Source of the DNA: Paludibacteraceae bacterium
GTDB taxonomy: Bacteria > Bacteroidota > Bacteroidia > Bacteroidales > Paludibacteraceae
Reading direction: 5' to 3'
Assembly (NCBI GenBank): GCA_024405875.1
Contig: JAKSOA010000004.1
Span: 1-64,000 of the forward strand
Length of the DNA: 64,000 nucleotides
In this document: positions 37,710-45,947 of the stretch, one piece after another
Layout of the letters: every line of letters starts with the position of its first letter
Position numbering within the stretch: the first letter of the stretch is position 1
Translations under genes and position numbers: made by a program
The notes under the pieces: model-generated
Told to the model about the DNA's origin: nothing
The model's input: only the letters and a program-made list of their open reading frames with translations
Databases searched by the model: none

Positions 37710-38264
37710 TTATCATTAGTGTCCACTAAGAATTAAAATTTGTTCTTTGAAATTATTGAAAATTAGTTAGTTGCAAGGTTTTTGGAGTACGACGATTTGA
37801 ATTGTATTTTTACGGAAATTTCAATCCGTATGAATAATGAGAAATATGTGTTCGTATAACTGGTTCAGTTTCCGACTCACAGGCTTTTATCCGTCACAAA
37901 GGTATCCAGAGCAACTGAGAATCATTAGATATTGGGATGACGAACAAAAACGTGAGTTTATGTTTCTGACCAATAACTTTGAACTCAGTGTATTGCAGAT
38001 ATACACCGCCATCATAACCTACTGCCTGGTAGCGATCGTACAACACTATATGAGGCTTGAACGCTCCACATACGAGGTGCTACAGATACTTAGCATATCC
38101 TTGACGGATAAAACTCCGCTGGCGGATCTCTTTGCTAAAACTAATTTCAATAATGTCAATGAACGCAATGGCTCCAAAGAGCCTTATATGTTAGATTTGT
38201 TTGAAAATTTTAAATATTAAACTTTTAAAATCGTGTCCAATTTTTTAGTGGACACTAGTGATAA
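37710..38264 (+). mobile_element. Internally deleted IS4-type insertion sequence
   Basis: Terminal inverted repeats of about 20 bp, TTATCAYTAGTGTCCACTAA at 37710-37729 and its complement at 38245-38264, bound a 555-bp element. It holds the remains of an IS4-type transposase. The normal element would be roughly 1.3 kb or more. No clear target-site duplication is visible because the flanks are themselves part of the repeat. Confidence 0.85.
37830..38220 (+). pseudogene. Transposase remnant (IS4-type)
   Basis: The start MNNEKYVF resembles the N-terminus of Bacteroidales IS4-type transposases, then the frame breaks at a stop. A second frame resumes with FRLTGFYPSQRYPEQLRIIR and FLTNNFELSVLQ, then jumps directly to YTAIITYCLVAIVQ. 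The central catalytic part and the segment containing the Y-(2)-R-(3)-E region appear to be missing. Two internal deletions therefore explain the structure. The gene cannot encode an active transposase. Confidence 0.85.
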
Positions 38265-38278
38265 CTGGTACTCTCAAA

Positions 38279-39433
38279 TTATCTAAGTCCTTCATTCTCC
38301 TTTCGCAGAAAATCTGTCATACATTCTTTTGAAGGAATGCTAAGTTCATACTTTGAAACAAAAACATTCTCATCTATATCAAGCAATGTGTATTCAGCCA
38401 TCTCTTGACCCACTTCTGAACACATCAGTATACCAATAGGCGGATTGTCATCCGGCATCATTATGTTCTTGCGGTAGTAAGCAAGGTACATTTTTAACTG
38501 TGCTGTATCAGCATAGTCTAAGCGGTTGGCTTTGAGTTCTACGATGACGTGGCGCTTAAGAATTCTGTGATAGAACACCAAATCAGCCTTAAAGTATCGG
38601 TCGTCAATTAGAAGTTTTTTCTGACGTTCTTCAAAACAGAATCCCATACCAAGTTCAAGGATAAAATCCTGCAAGTGGTCAATCAAAGCTGTCTCAAGGT
38701 CAGACTCTTCAACTACATCCTTTGCTGTTAATCCAAGGAACTCAAAAGTAAACGGTGACTTGATGTCAAGGGCAAGAGAAGAGTGTTCTGCCTTACCGTC
38801 AACCATATCGGCTAATGCCATTGGCTTCTGGCTCCATCCGCTACGCTCGTAATAATTAGAGTCAATCTGCCGTTGCAATTCACGTACACTCCAAGTGCCA
38901 CGTATAGCCATTGTCTCATAGAAGGCACGCTGTAGTGGATCTTTGCATGGAAGAATGGCTGCAAGATGGGTAAAAGAAAGGCGGTTGAAAAGCAGGTCGG
39001 GGTTAACACCATTGAATTGGCTAACAGGTGGTTTTGAATTAAATTGGGCAATCAGTGATTGCCCAATTGTAATATTAAGATTATCAGCATCTTCCAATTG
39101 GGCAATCACCGATTGCCCAATTGGTAATGTCTTTACAATGAATTCTTTGACAGGTATAGCCAATGTACTATATGTCATATAGAATAAACGGTATAATTTG
39201 AGTGTTCTGTAACTAATACCTTTGCCTAACCGTTCTGCCAATTTCTGTAACAACTGCTCTCCGTACTGTGCTCTGTCGCTTCCATTCTGTTCATACTCCA
39301 CAATATAATACCCTGTAAGCCATGCCTTGGCTGTGACATGACGATTGATAACGAGACGAGCATTGTTTTGCAACGCTTCATTGGTATGTTCTATCTGCTG
39401 AACTAGATTGTTGAAATTTATTTCTGGTTTCAT
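38279..39433 (-). CDS. DUF1016/YhcG-type PDDEXK nuclease domain protein
   Basis: The N-terminal part matches the DUF1016 start, with 'GYYIVEYEQNGSDRAQYGEQLL' and 'GKGISYRTLKLYRLFY'. The C-terminal half holds a PD-(D/E)XK-like core: 'DDRYFKADLVFYHRILKRHVIVELKAN'. Members are often found near restriction systems and mobile elements, and the function is uncertain. It lies directly next to the IS remnant and follows a truncated small ORF, so the locus looks accessory. Confidence 0.88.
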   Translation of the reverse strand: MKPEINFNNLVQQIEHTNEALQNNARLVINRHVTAKAWLTGYYIVEYEQNGSDRAQYGEQLLQKLAERLGKGISYRTLKLYRLFYMTYSTLAIPVKEFIVKTLPIGQSVIAQLEDADNLNITIGQSLIAQFNSKPPVSQFNGVNPDLLFNRLSFTHLAAILPCKDPLQRAFYETMAIRGTWSVRELQRQIDSNYYERSGWSQKPMALADMVDGKAEHSSLALDIKSPFTFEFLGLTAKDVVEESDLETALIDHLQDFILELGMGFCFEERQKKLLIDDRYFKADLVFYHRILKRHVIVELKANRLDYADTAQLKMYLAYYRKNIMMPDDNPPIGILMCSEVGQEMAEYTLLDIDENVFVSKYELSIPSKECMTDFLRKENEGLR

Positions 39434-39448
39434 AATCTGTAGTCTTCC

Positions 39449-39649
39449 TTATTTCTTTATTAGGTTCTGCAAACCACTGATAGCAAATTTGTCGCCAGTA
39501 AGTTGGCCAATTAGAGTGGCAAGTTTTTGCTCTGACTCTATGATACCTTGTTCAATATCATTGTAGTTAACTGCATACTTTGCACTAAGTGTTGTAATTG
39601 AGTCTACAAGTGCCTGTATAATGGCATCAGGGTGATTTTCTATTTGCAA
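39449..39649 (-). pseudogene. Truncated small ORF upstream of the DUF1016 gene
   Basis: The frame encodes about 66 residues ending in LATLIGQLTGDKFAISGLQ and NLIKK, a pattern like the C-terminal tail of some type I restriction-modification subunits. It has no ATG. The only candidate start, TTG at 39649, falls inside a TAAATTTG box. I read it as a 3' remnant of a lost gene, possibly of a restriction system. Confidence 0.45.
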
Positions 39650-39833
39650 ATTTAACGATTTTATTCCTTAGATAGTTAGAATTTGTCATTAAAAAATAAA
39701 AAAATACAACTTTTTTTGTATCTGTGCATATAGATTGCATAGCAGATAAATATCTTTGTTTGTCATTAGACCTAAATTTCGGGAGATTGTGGCGATTTTG
39801 TTTGGTAGATTGTACTGATTTATTCTTTTTTGT

Positions 39834-39841
39834 TAAATTTG
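39834..39841 (+). promoter_or_regulatory. -7 element of mnmE
   Basis: TAAATTTG lies 9 bp before the ATG at 39851, which argues against a longer N-terminus. A second TATCTTTG lies at 39751-39758. Confidence 0.6.
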
Positions 39842-39850
39842 CAATCAAGT

Positions 39851-41227
39851 ATGAATGCTATAGCCGCCATATCAACGGCTCCCGGAGTGGGAGGTATTGC
39901 TGTTATCAGGGTCTCAGGCCCCGATGCCATAGACATTTGTTCTACAATTTTCCGTAGCAAACGCTCTCTTAAGGAGTTTGAGAGCCACACAGTGCATTAT
40001 GGCACCGTTACAGCCTCTGATGGCTCTGACATTGATGACTGCGTTTTAACAATATTTAAGGCTCCGCATTCATATACTGGTGAGGATACAGTGGAAATAG
40101 CGTGTCACGGTTCTGTCTTTATTCAGCAAAGCATACTTAAGGCATTGATTGCCAATGGTTGCCGTATGGCAGAGCCGGGTGAGTTCACTCAGCGTGCGTT
40201 TCTCAACGGAAAAATGGACTTGGTAAAGGCAGAGGCTGTGGCAGACCTTATATCATCATCCAATGCCGCCGCACACAAGGTGGCTCTTAACCAAATGCGT
40301 GGAGGAATCTCTACAGAACTTGAAAATTTGCGTGGCAAGTTGCTTGACTTTACATCACTGCTTGAACTTGAACTTGATTTTTCAGAGGAAGATGTAGAGT
40401 TTGCAAACCGTGGGCAAATGCTTGAACTTCTTGATACAATAAAGAGTAAAATAGAGCACCTTACCAAGTCATTTGACACTGGCAATGCCATTAAGAATGG
40501 TGTGGGAGTAGCCATCGTGGGAGAGACCAACGCAGGTAAATCAACTCTGCTTAACCTGCTCATCGGGGAAGAGAGGGCTATAGTAAGTGACATTCACGGA
40601 ACCACACGCGATACAATAGAGGATACTACCGTTATAGACGGCTATCTTTTCCGCTTTATTGATACGGCAGGTATTCGTGAAACTTCTGATAAAATAGAGA
40701 ATATAGGCATCAAACGTAGCCTCAGCACTATAGAAAAGGCAAATGTGGTGCTTTGGGTAATTGACTGCAAGAGTGTGAATGAGCATATAGACTGGATGGC
40801 AGGCAAGATTGTGCCACTGTGTAAAGACCGCACTCTTATATTGGTTTTCAATAAAACAGATTTGCTCCCCGATGATGAGATTCCTACTCTTGAAAATCTT
40901 TTTTCTGATATTGACGCTCCGCATATCTGCATTTCTGCAAAGCAAGGCATAGGCATTGACACACTAAAAAAACAACTTGTGTCATCGGCACACCTTGATA
41001 GCGTGCAAGGCGATGTGGTAATTACAAATATGCGTCATTATGAGGCACTATGCACCGCTCTCAGTGCAATAGACAGGATAAAAAGCGGACTTAACGCAGG
41101 TCTTAGCGGTGAACTTGTATCTATGGATTTACACGATTGCCTTGACGCTCTTGGCTCAATAACAGGCAAAATCTACTCCCAAGATGTGCTCAACAACATC
41201 TTCAGCCATTTTTGCATCGGGAAATAA
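39851..41227 (+). CDS. mnmE: tRNA modification GTPase MnmE
   Basis: MnmE with MnmG introduces the carboxymethylaminomethyl group at U34 of certain tRNAs. The N-terminal folate-binding domain ('IAAISTAPGVGGIAVIRVSG'), the G domain (GETNAGKSTLLN, DTAG, NKTD) and the C-terminal CIGK with the essential Cys are all present. Length (458 aa) is normal. Confidence 0.97.
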   Translation: MNAIAAISTAPGVGGIAVIRVSGPDAIDICSTIFRSKRSLKEFESHTVHYGTVTASDGSDIDDCVLTIFKAPHSYTGEDTVEIACHGSVFIQQSILKALIANGCRMAEPGEFTQRAFLNGKMDLVKAEAVADLISSSNAAAHKVALNQMRGGISTELENLRGKLLDFTSLLELELDFSEEDVEFANRGQMLELLDTIKSKIEHLTKSFDTGNAIKNGVGVAIVGETNAGKSTLLNLLIGEERAIVSDIHGTTRDTIEDTTVIDGYLFRFIDTAGIRETSDKIENIGIKRSLSTIEKANVVLWVIDCKSVNEHIDWMAGKIVPLCKDRTLILVFNKTDLLPDDEIPTLENLFSDIDAPHICISAKQGIGIDTLKKQLVSSAHLDSVQGDVVITNMRHYEALCTALSAIDRIKSGLNAGLSGELVSMDLHDCLDALGSITGKIYSQDVLNNIFSHFCIGK

Positions 41228-41292
41228 TTTTTTGTATCAATATATCATAAAATAAAGAAAGATAGATTTACTGTTTACTAATAAATAAAGCA

Positions 41293-43005
41293 ATGAAACT
41301 ATTTACACGTATCTATGGGGTTATACTCACTTTATTAGTTTTGGTCAGTTGCACGCATACAAAGATTGAAACGAACGTCAATTTTGATTGGTCAAAGGCT
41401 ACAGTCTATTTTGTTATGACAGACCGTTTCTGTAACGGAGATTCCACTAACGATATAAACTACGGCAGACGTGTGGATTACGGTAGCGAGCAAATGAATG
41501 CCGCCACATTTCACGGCGGCGATTGGATGGGAATGCTGCAAAAAGCGAAAGAGGGCTATTTTTCAAATCTTGGCGTTGATGTAGTCTGGATTACAGACCC
41601 GTATGAGCAGATTCACGGCTGGATGACAGGCAGCGGAGAGGTCAATGATTTTCCTCACTATGGGTATCACGGCTACTATCCTCTTGACTATACGCAAACA
41701 GACAAGAATTACGGCACAGTTGAGCAGTTGCACGCCCTTGTGGACACTCTTCACGCACAAGGCATAAGAGTTATGATGGGTGCCAATATAAATGACCCTG
41801 GATATCCGACACTGCTTGACGCACTTCAATATAAATTCGCCCCTGTTACTGTAAAAACAGAGGCTGAGGCTACGGAGCATATAAAAGAGTGGAATTATAG
41901 CAAGTGGTATGCCACAAGTGAGCAGTGGGAGCGTTGGTGGACAAATGAATGGCTGCGTCTTGGTAAGGATTGTAACTGCAATGACCAACTTACCTGCACA
42001 CTTTATGGTTTGCCAGACTACCGTTCAGATAAGACTACCGCTGTAAAAATTCCACAATTCTTAAAGGATAAGTGGGCTGCTGAAGGCTCAGACAACGATG
42101 CCTACACTTGGCAAGCAATAAAAGAGTTGCGTGCAGACCGTAACGCCGCACCGCTTGATTATGTGTCAAGTTGGATTGCGGCTTGGGTAGAGGAGTTCGG
42201 CTTTGACGGTTTCCGTTGTGATGTTGTGGAATATACAGAAGATTGGCGTTGGCGTCAACTATATGACAAATGTGATTCAGCCCTTATACGCTGGCGTGCC
42301 GCCCACCCTGATGACCCGGCGTCAAAGTGGACAAGCCGTATGTACTTTACCGGAGACCACGAAGATGCCTTTATAACCTACCTGCCAGAGTATTCCAAAG
42401 CAGGATTCAGTTCTATGGTAAATATGAAATTTCCTAAGGATGGTAATCTCAATACTATTGTAAGCACCTGGCAGCAATACTCTGATTCCCTTAACGCACA
42501 TAATGATTGGTTCCCATTCAGTTACTTGAACAATGCCTATTTTCGTGACGCAGCCCCCGATAGAACTTTTGAATGTGCCACATCGTTTGTACTTTCACCT
42601 GGTGCCGTTCAAATTTTCTACGGTGATGAGGTTAACCGACAAATGTCTGACGCAAAATATAACGTAGATGCCGCACAAGCATTTCGCTCAGATTATGATT
42701 GGAGCAATATGGATTTGGAACTTATGGAGCATTATAGTAAACTTTGTACTTTCCGTAAATACCATCCAGCCGTAGGAATGGGTGTGCAAACCACTATTGA
42801 CTCAACAACCTGTGTCAGAAAGTTCAATACAGACGTAGTTTTAATTAAGGTTCTGCCTCCAACTAATGTCCCAATTAACTTAGGAGGAGCGTTTGCAGAT
42901 GGAACCGAGGTTATAAACGCCTATACAGATGAAGTATGTCAAGTAAGTAACGGCACAATAACCCTCACCAAACCAAGTGGTACGGTAGCACTGATTGCAA
43001 GGTGA
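41293..43005 (+). CDS. GH13 alpha-amylase-like lipoprotein, probably inactive
   Basis: A lipobox (LVSC, Cys20) makes it a lipoprotein. The fold and landmarks are those of a Bacteroidales GH13 alpha-amylase: YFVMTDRFCNGD, YGYHGYYPLDYT, and LSPGAVQIFYGDE near 435-446. The four GH13 catalytic regions are altered. Region I reads MMGANIN (161-167) instead of DxxxNH. Region II GFRCDVVEY (307-315) keeps the nucleophile Asp310 but has Tyr for His. Region III has TGD (353-355) where the acid/base Glu is expected, and region IV reads LNNAY (412-416) where the HD pair should be. A binding or structural role is more likely than hydrolysis. Confidence 0.88.
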   Translation: MKLFTRIYGVILTLLVLVSCTHTKIETNVNFDWSKATVYFVMTDRFCNGDSTNDINYGRRVDYGSEQMNAATFHGGDWMGMLQKAKEGYFSNLGVDVVWITDPYEQIHGWMTGSGEVNDFPHYGYHGYYPLDYTQTDKNYGTVEQLHALVDTLHAQGIRVMMGANINDPGYPTLLDALQYKFAPVTVKTEAEATEHIKEWNYSKWYATSEQWERWWTNEWLRLGKDCNCNDQLTCTLYGLPDYRSDKTTAVKIPQFLKDKWAAEGSDNDAYTWQAIKELRADRNAAPLDYVSSWIAAWVEEFGFDGFRCDVVEYTEDWRWRQLYDKCDSALIRWRAAHPDDPASKWTSRMYFTGDHEDAFITYLPEYSKAGFSSMVNMKFPKDGNLNTIVSTWQQYSDSLNAHNDWFPFSYLNNAYFRDAAPDRTFECATSFVLSPGAVQIFYGDEVNRQMSDAKYNVDAAQAFRSDYDWSNMDLELMEHYSKLCTFRKYHPAVGMGVQTTIDSTTCVRKFNTDVVLIKVLPPTNVPINLGGAFADGTEVINAYTDEVCQVSNGTITLTKPSGTVALIAR

Positions 43006-43052
43006 TTATTTCCCGATGCAGAAACTAGAAAATTATTTTTGAAACCAATATC

Positions 43053-43151
43053 TTAAAAAGCGAATGCTATTCCATTTGTTTTAATAGTAAATTCGTATGG
43101 TGAAGCCTGACATATCCCATCTTTGTACATTTGAACACTTACTTTGCCTTT
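43053..43151 (-). pseudogene. Possible C-terminal remnant downstream of the FISUMP lipoprotein
   Basis: In the frame offset from the lipoprotein stop, the minus strand reads KGKVSVQMYKDGICQASPYE and continues to TIKTNGIAFAF before a stop. The composition looks like real protein, but there is no independent start except an internal Met (43130). It may be the tail of a former longer protein or neighbouring gene cut by a frameshift. The rest of 43006-43156 shows nothing. Confidence 0.25.
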
Positions 43152-43156
43152 ATGTA

Positions 43157-43864
43157 TTATTGGTTTTTCACACACCTGACACTAAAAGAATGATCTTTTA
43201 GGAAATTGTTGAACTCGTGGTCCTTATTGTAAAAATATTTGAATGTCAATCCATACGCATTAGAGTCAGAAATAGAGGTTGAAGACCAGAAATATGTTGC
43301 CTTCCATAATGCAGAACCATCAAATCCAGCTGGTAACATATTAAAACCGTATTCATCAGTACCATATCCATAATCATACCATTCTTCTGTTTTTGATTTT
43401 AATTTATTCAAAGCATTTTTATATCCACCACAAAAATTAATTAGTTCATTCCATTCGTTCATTGTTGGAACATGATAACCATTAGGGCAAATACCCTGCC
43501 TTATTTCAGTATCACCACCAACGCCAACTGTTGTATGCCAATTATACAAATATCCAAAATGTGAAAATGATTCTTTTTTTTCAGTTCTTTTAAGTTCGGC
43601 TTCTTTAAGTAATTCGTCAGATAGTTTGTAGCATACTACATCCTTGCCGAATGATTCACTTTCTGTATCATACTTATCGCATTTTAAATTTTCCGCCATC
43701 CATAGTTGGTTTCCTATCTTTACAACAGGATACTTGTTTCCGATGCAATCAGATACATATTCTACAGCCTTGGAATTTTCAGGAGAATATGGTTCTCCTT
43801 GCTTTTTACATCCGCATAACACACATAGTGTGATGCAAGTTAATAATAAACTCAATTTTTTCAT
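43157..43864 (-). CDS. FISUMP domain lipoprotein
   Basis: A lipobox (LCGC, Cys about 19) is followed by a full Fibrobacter major paralogous (FISUMP) domain: YPVVKIGNQLWMAENLK near residue 48, GYLYNWHT near 105, 'ICPNGYHVPTMNEWNELI' near 125, YFWSSTS near 190 and SFSVRCVKN at the end. Such proteins are presumed surface-exposed, and their ligand is unknown. The gene has a consensus promoter about 280 bp upstream and a long leader containing an intrinsic terminator. Confidence 0.88.
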   Translation of the reverse strand: MKKLSLLLTCITLCVLCGCKKQGEPYSPENSKAVEYVSDCIGNKYPVVKIGNQLWMAENLKCDKYDTESESFGKDVVCYKLSDELLKEAELKRTEKKESFSHFGYLYNWHTTVGVGGDTEIRQGICPNGYHVPTMNEWNELINFCGGYKNALNKLKSKTEEWYDYGYGTDEYGFNMLPAGFDGSALWKATYFWSSTSISDSNAYGLTFKYFYNKDHEFNNFLKDHSFSVRCVKNQ

Positions 43865-43881
43865 TGTAACTATAATTTAAT

Positions 43882-44139
43882 AATATTCAGCAAAAAAAAC
43901 GTGAACTTCGTTGTAACTCAGTTCACGCCTTGAGGTTCTAGCATACCCTACACAAAGAACGAGTAACGCAGAAGCTCACGCTGAATATTATGGCTATCAT
44001 AGCCACAATAGTACGTGACAAACATCTACGAATACTTCGTTTTGGTTGTGTATTGATAATTTGCTAGATTTCAAGACACCAGAACAAAGTTCAAGTAAAT
44101 ATTAATATGTATCGCTTTTCGTCAAAAGCCACTACATAT
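43882..44139 (-). ncRNA. Structured leader with mutually exclusive hairpins
   Basis: Between the promoter and the lipoprotein start lies a leader of about 275 nt. Its 5' part holds a strong hairpin (ATATGTA...GGCTTTT / AAAAGC...TACATAT, about 44138-44104) and smaller ones. Its 3' part is bounded by a perfect 10-bp inverted repeat AATATTCAGC/GCTGAATATT (43989-43980 and 43891-43882). Inside, a terminator stem (43927-43900) competes with an upstream arm (43979-43957), whose sequence GTGAGCTTC...ACTCGTTC can pair with the same bases. This is the layout of an attenuator or riboswitch-like switch. No known riboswitch class is recognised. Confidence 0.6.
43892..43927 (-). terminator. Intrinsic terminator inside the FISUMP gene leader
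   Basis: On the minus strand CGTGAACT and AGTTCACG form a perfect 8-bp stem with a 12-nt loop, followed by eight T. It lies only about 30 nt before the start codon, so readthrough would be needed for expression. Confidence 0.85.
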
Positions 44140-44145
44140 CGTCCG

Positions 44146-44177
44146 CAAAACTATATATTTTTTGCGAAAAAAACAAA
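44146..44177 (-). promoter_or_regulatory. Consensus promoter of the FISUMP lipoprotein gene
   Basis: TTTG (44177-44174), 20 bp, TAGTTTTG (44153-44146) on the minus strand, an exact match. It lies just downstream of truA. Confidence 0.8.
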
Positions 44178-44220
44178 TCCTATTTTCTAATTTAATAAAA
44201 TGCAGCAAATAGTCAGACTA

Positions 44221-44952
44221 TCAGTATTCCACCCTCTCCAATACCAAGCCTTTGGCTGGAACTGACATACCTGCGGTGCAGCGGTCTTTTTTCTCAATGA
44301 CCTCAGCGAATTGCTCCACTGTGAGTTTCCCTGTACCCACATCAAGCAGAGTGCCTACAATGGCACGCACCATATTTCTAAGGAAGCGGTCTGCCTTAAT
44401 GGTGAACTCCCAATGTGTCTCTGATGTCTGAGTCCAATGCGCTTCCATAATCTTGCAATTATTGGTCTTTACATCGGTGTGAAGTTTACTAAAACTTGTA
44501 AAATCCTCATATTCAAACAGATACTTACAAGCAACATTCATCGCCTCAAAATCAACCGTGGTATTTACACGCATACGGAACATACCTTCAAACGGGTCTT
44601 TACGTGTAGTGACGTAATATTTATAGGTGCGTGATTTCGCACTGAAACGGGCGTGCATATCATCGGGGACTTGCTTTATTGAGAATATGACTATATCATT
44701 AGGCAGATAAGCGTTAAGTCTCTCCGTAAGAGCGTCTGTATTCTCAATCTCCTCCACGATGTCAAAGTGGGCGTACATATTACGGGCGTGGACGCCTGCA
44801 TCGGTTCTGCCAGCCCCTGTAATGGCAATATCTTGTTTAAGTATAAGTGACAGAGCACGCTCTATGGTCTCCTGCACGCTGATGCCATTGGGCTGGTTCT
44901 GCCATCCGTGATAGGCGGCGCCGTTATATGCTATGTGAAGGAAGTAACGCAT
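44221..44952 (-). CDS. truA: tRNA pseudouridine synthase A
   Basis: TruA modifies U38-U40 in the tRNA anticodon arm. The catalytic Asp lies in GAGRTDAGVHA, with the N-terminal YNGAAYHGWQNQP and RNMVRAIVGTL near the C-terminus. Length (243 aa) is usual. Its ATG overlaps the pdxB stop as TAATG. Confidence 0.97.
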   Translation of the reverse strand: MRYFLHIAYNGAAYHGWQNQPNGISVQETIERALSLILKQDIAITGAGRTDAGVHARNMYAHFDIVEEIENTDALTERLNAYLPNDIVIFSIKQVPDDMHARFSAKSRTYKYYVTTRKDPFEGMFRMRVNTTVDFEAMNVACKYLFEYEDFTSFSKLHTDVKTNNCKIMEAHWTQTSETHWEFTIKADRFLRNMVRAIVGTLLDVGTGKLTVEQFAEVIEKKDRCTAGMSVPAKGLVLERVEY

Positions 44953-45947
44953 TAATAATTAGAAATCAAGTCTCTACGAATTGGATAGTTATTTCTGAAC
45001 CACTCAAATTTTTCAGGGTGTGATTTCAGGGCTATGCTCTCTGATTCTATGTCATACCGCTTGGAATAGTCCTTGGGAGGCAGTCCTAACAAATCAACAC
45101 TCACACGCACACCCAAATCAAAAAAGTTTGAAACCGCATTTACTACTGCTACTGTGCCGTTAGCCTTGCCATCTAAACTATAACCCGCTATATGAGGTGT
45201 GGCAAGAAGAGCCTTATCAAGCAACTGCCGGTTAATTGACGGTTCACCCTCCCAACAGTCTATAATAAACTTTTGTGTCGCCCTCAGAGCATCGACGGTG
45301 GATAGCACAGCACCTCTGGAAGCGTTAATGATAATAGCATCCGGATTGCAGGAATGCAGAAAATAAGCATTAATTATGTGGTGCGTTGTTGCATCAAGCG
45401 GCACGTGGAATGTAACTATATCAGCCACAGACGCCACCTCAGACAATTCGTAAAAGCGTATCAGAGAACCATCAGAATCAAGAGTATCACCAGCGGCAAC
45501 CCTCGGAGGGTCACACGGCATAACATTCATACCCATAGCCTCAGCAATCTTGCACACTTTTGAACCTACGTGCCCTACACCAATCACCCCGATTGTCTTA
45601 CCCTTGAAATCAGGAAGTGAGAAACGTATGGCTGCGTCAATGTAGTTTGCCACAGACCAGGCGTTGCAACCAGGAGCGTTCACCCACTCTATTCCGTTTG
45701 AACGACAATAAACAGAGTCAATATGGTCATACCCTATTGTAGCCGTGGCGATAAACCTTACAGATGAGCCTTCAAGAAGTGCGGCGTCACATTTTGTGCG
45801 AGTGCGAATTATCAAGGCATCGGCGTAGTGAACCCTATCTACAGTGAACTCAGACGGCTCAATATATTCAACATCAGCCACAGTGTCAAGCAATCCCTTG
45901 ACAAGCGGAATGTGGCGGTCAATCAATATTTTCAGCCTCTTCCTCAA
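44952..45947 (-). CDS. pdxB: 4-phosphoerythronate dehydrogenase PdxB
   Basis: PdxB oxidises 4-phosphoerythronate in PLP biosynthesis. The Rossmann motif GVIGVGHVGSKV (about residues 118-129), RFIATATIGYDHID, the catalytic-region INASRGAVL and the terminal ATPHIAGYS His are present. There is no ATG near the expected start. TTG at 45947, or a CTG/TTG a few codons later, must be used, and the frame overlaps the end of the S46-like gene by about 29 bp. Confidence 0.92.
   Translation of the reverse strand: MRKRLKILIDRHIPLVKGLLDTVADVEYIEPSEFTVDRVHYADALIIRTRTKCDAALLEGSSVRFIATATIGYDHIDSVYCRSNGIEWVNAPGCNAWSVANYIDAAIRFSLPDFKGKTIGVIGVGHVGSKVCKIAEAMGMNVMPCDPPRVAAGDTLDSDGSLIRFYELSEVASVADIVTFHVPLDATTHHIINAYFLHSCNPDAIIINASRGAVLSTVDALRATQKFIIDCWEGEPSINRQLLDKALLATPHIAGYSLDGKANGTVAVVNAVSNFFDLGVRVSVDLLGLPPKDYSKRYDIESESIALKSHPEKFEWFRNNYPIRRDLISNY

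Noticed and set aside
37837-38220. Intact 127-residue protein
   Set aside because: It begins out of frame with the transposase start and contains joined transposase fragments, so it is a remnant.
41293-43005. Active alpha-amylase
   Set aside because: Most GH13 catalytic and substrate-stabilising residues are replaced.
43882-43989. Invertible promoter bounded by the 10-bp inverted repeat
   Set aside because: No TAnnTTTG element lies between the repeats on either strand. The promoter lies outside, and a terminator lies inside, so an RNA switch fits better.
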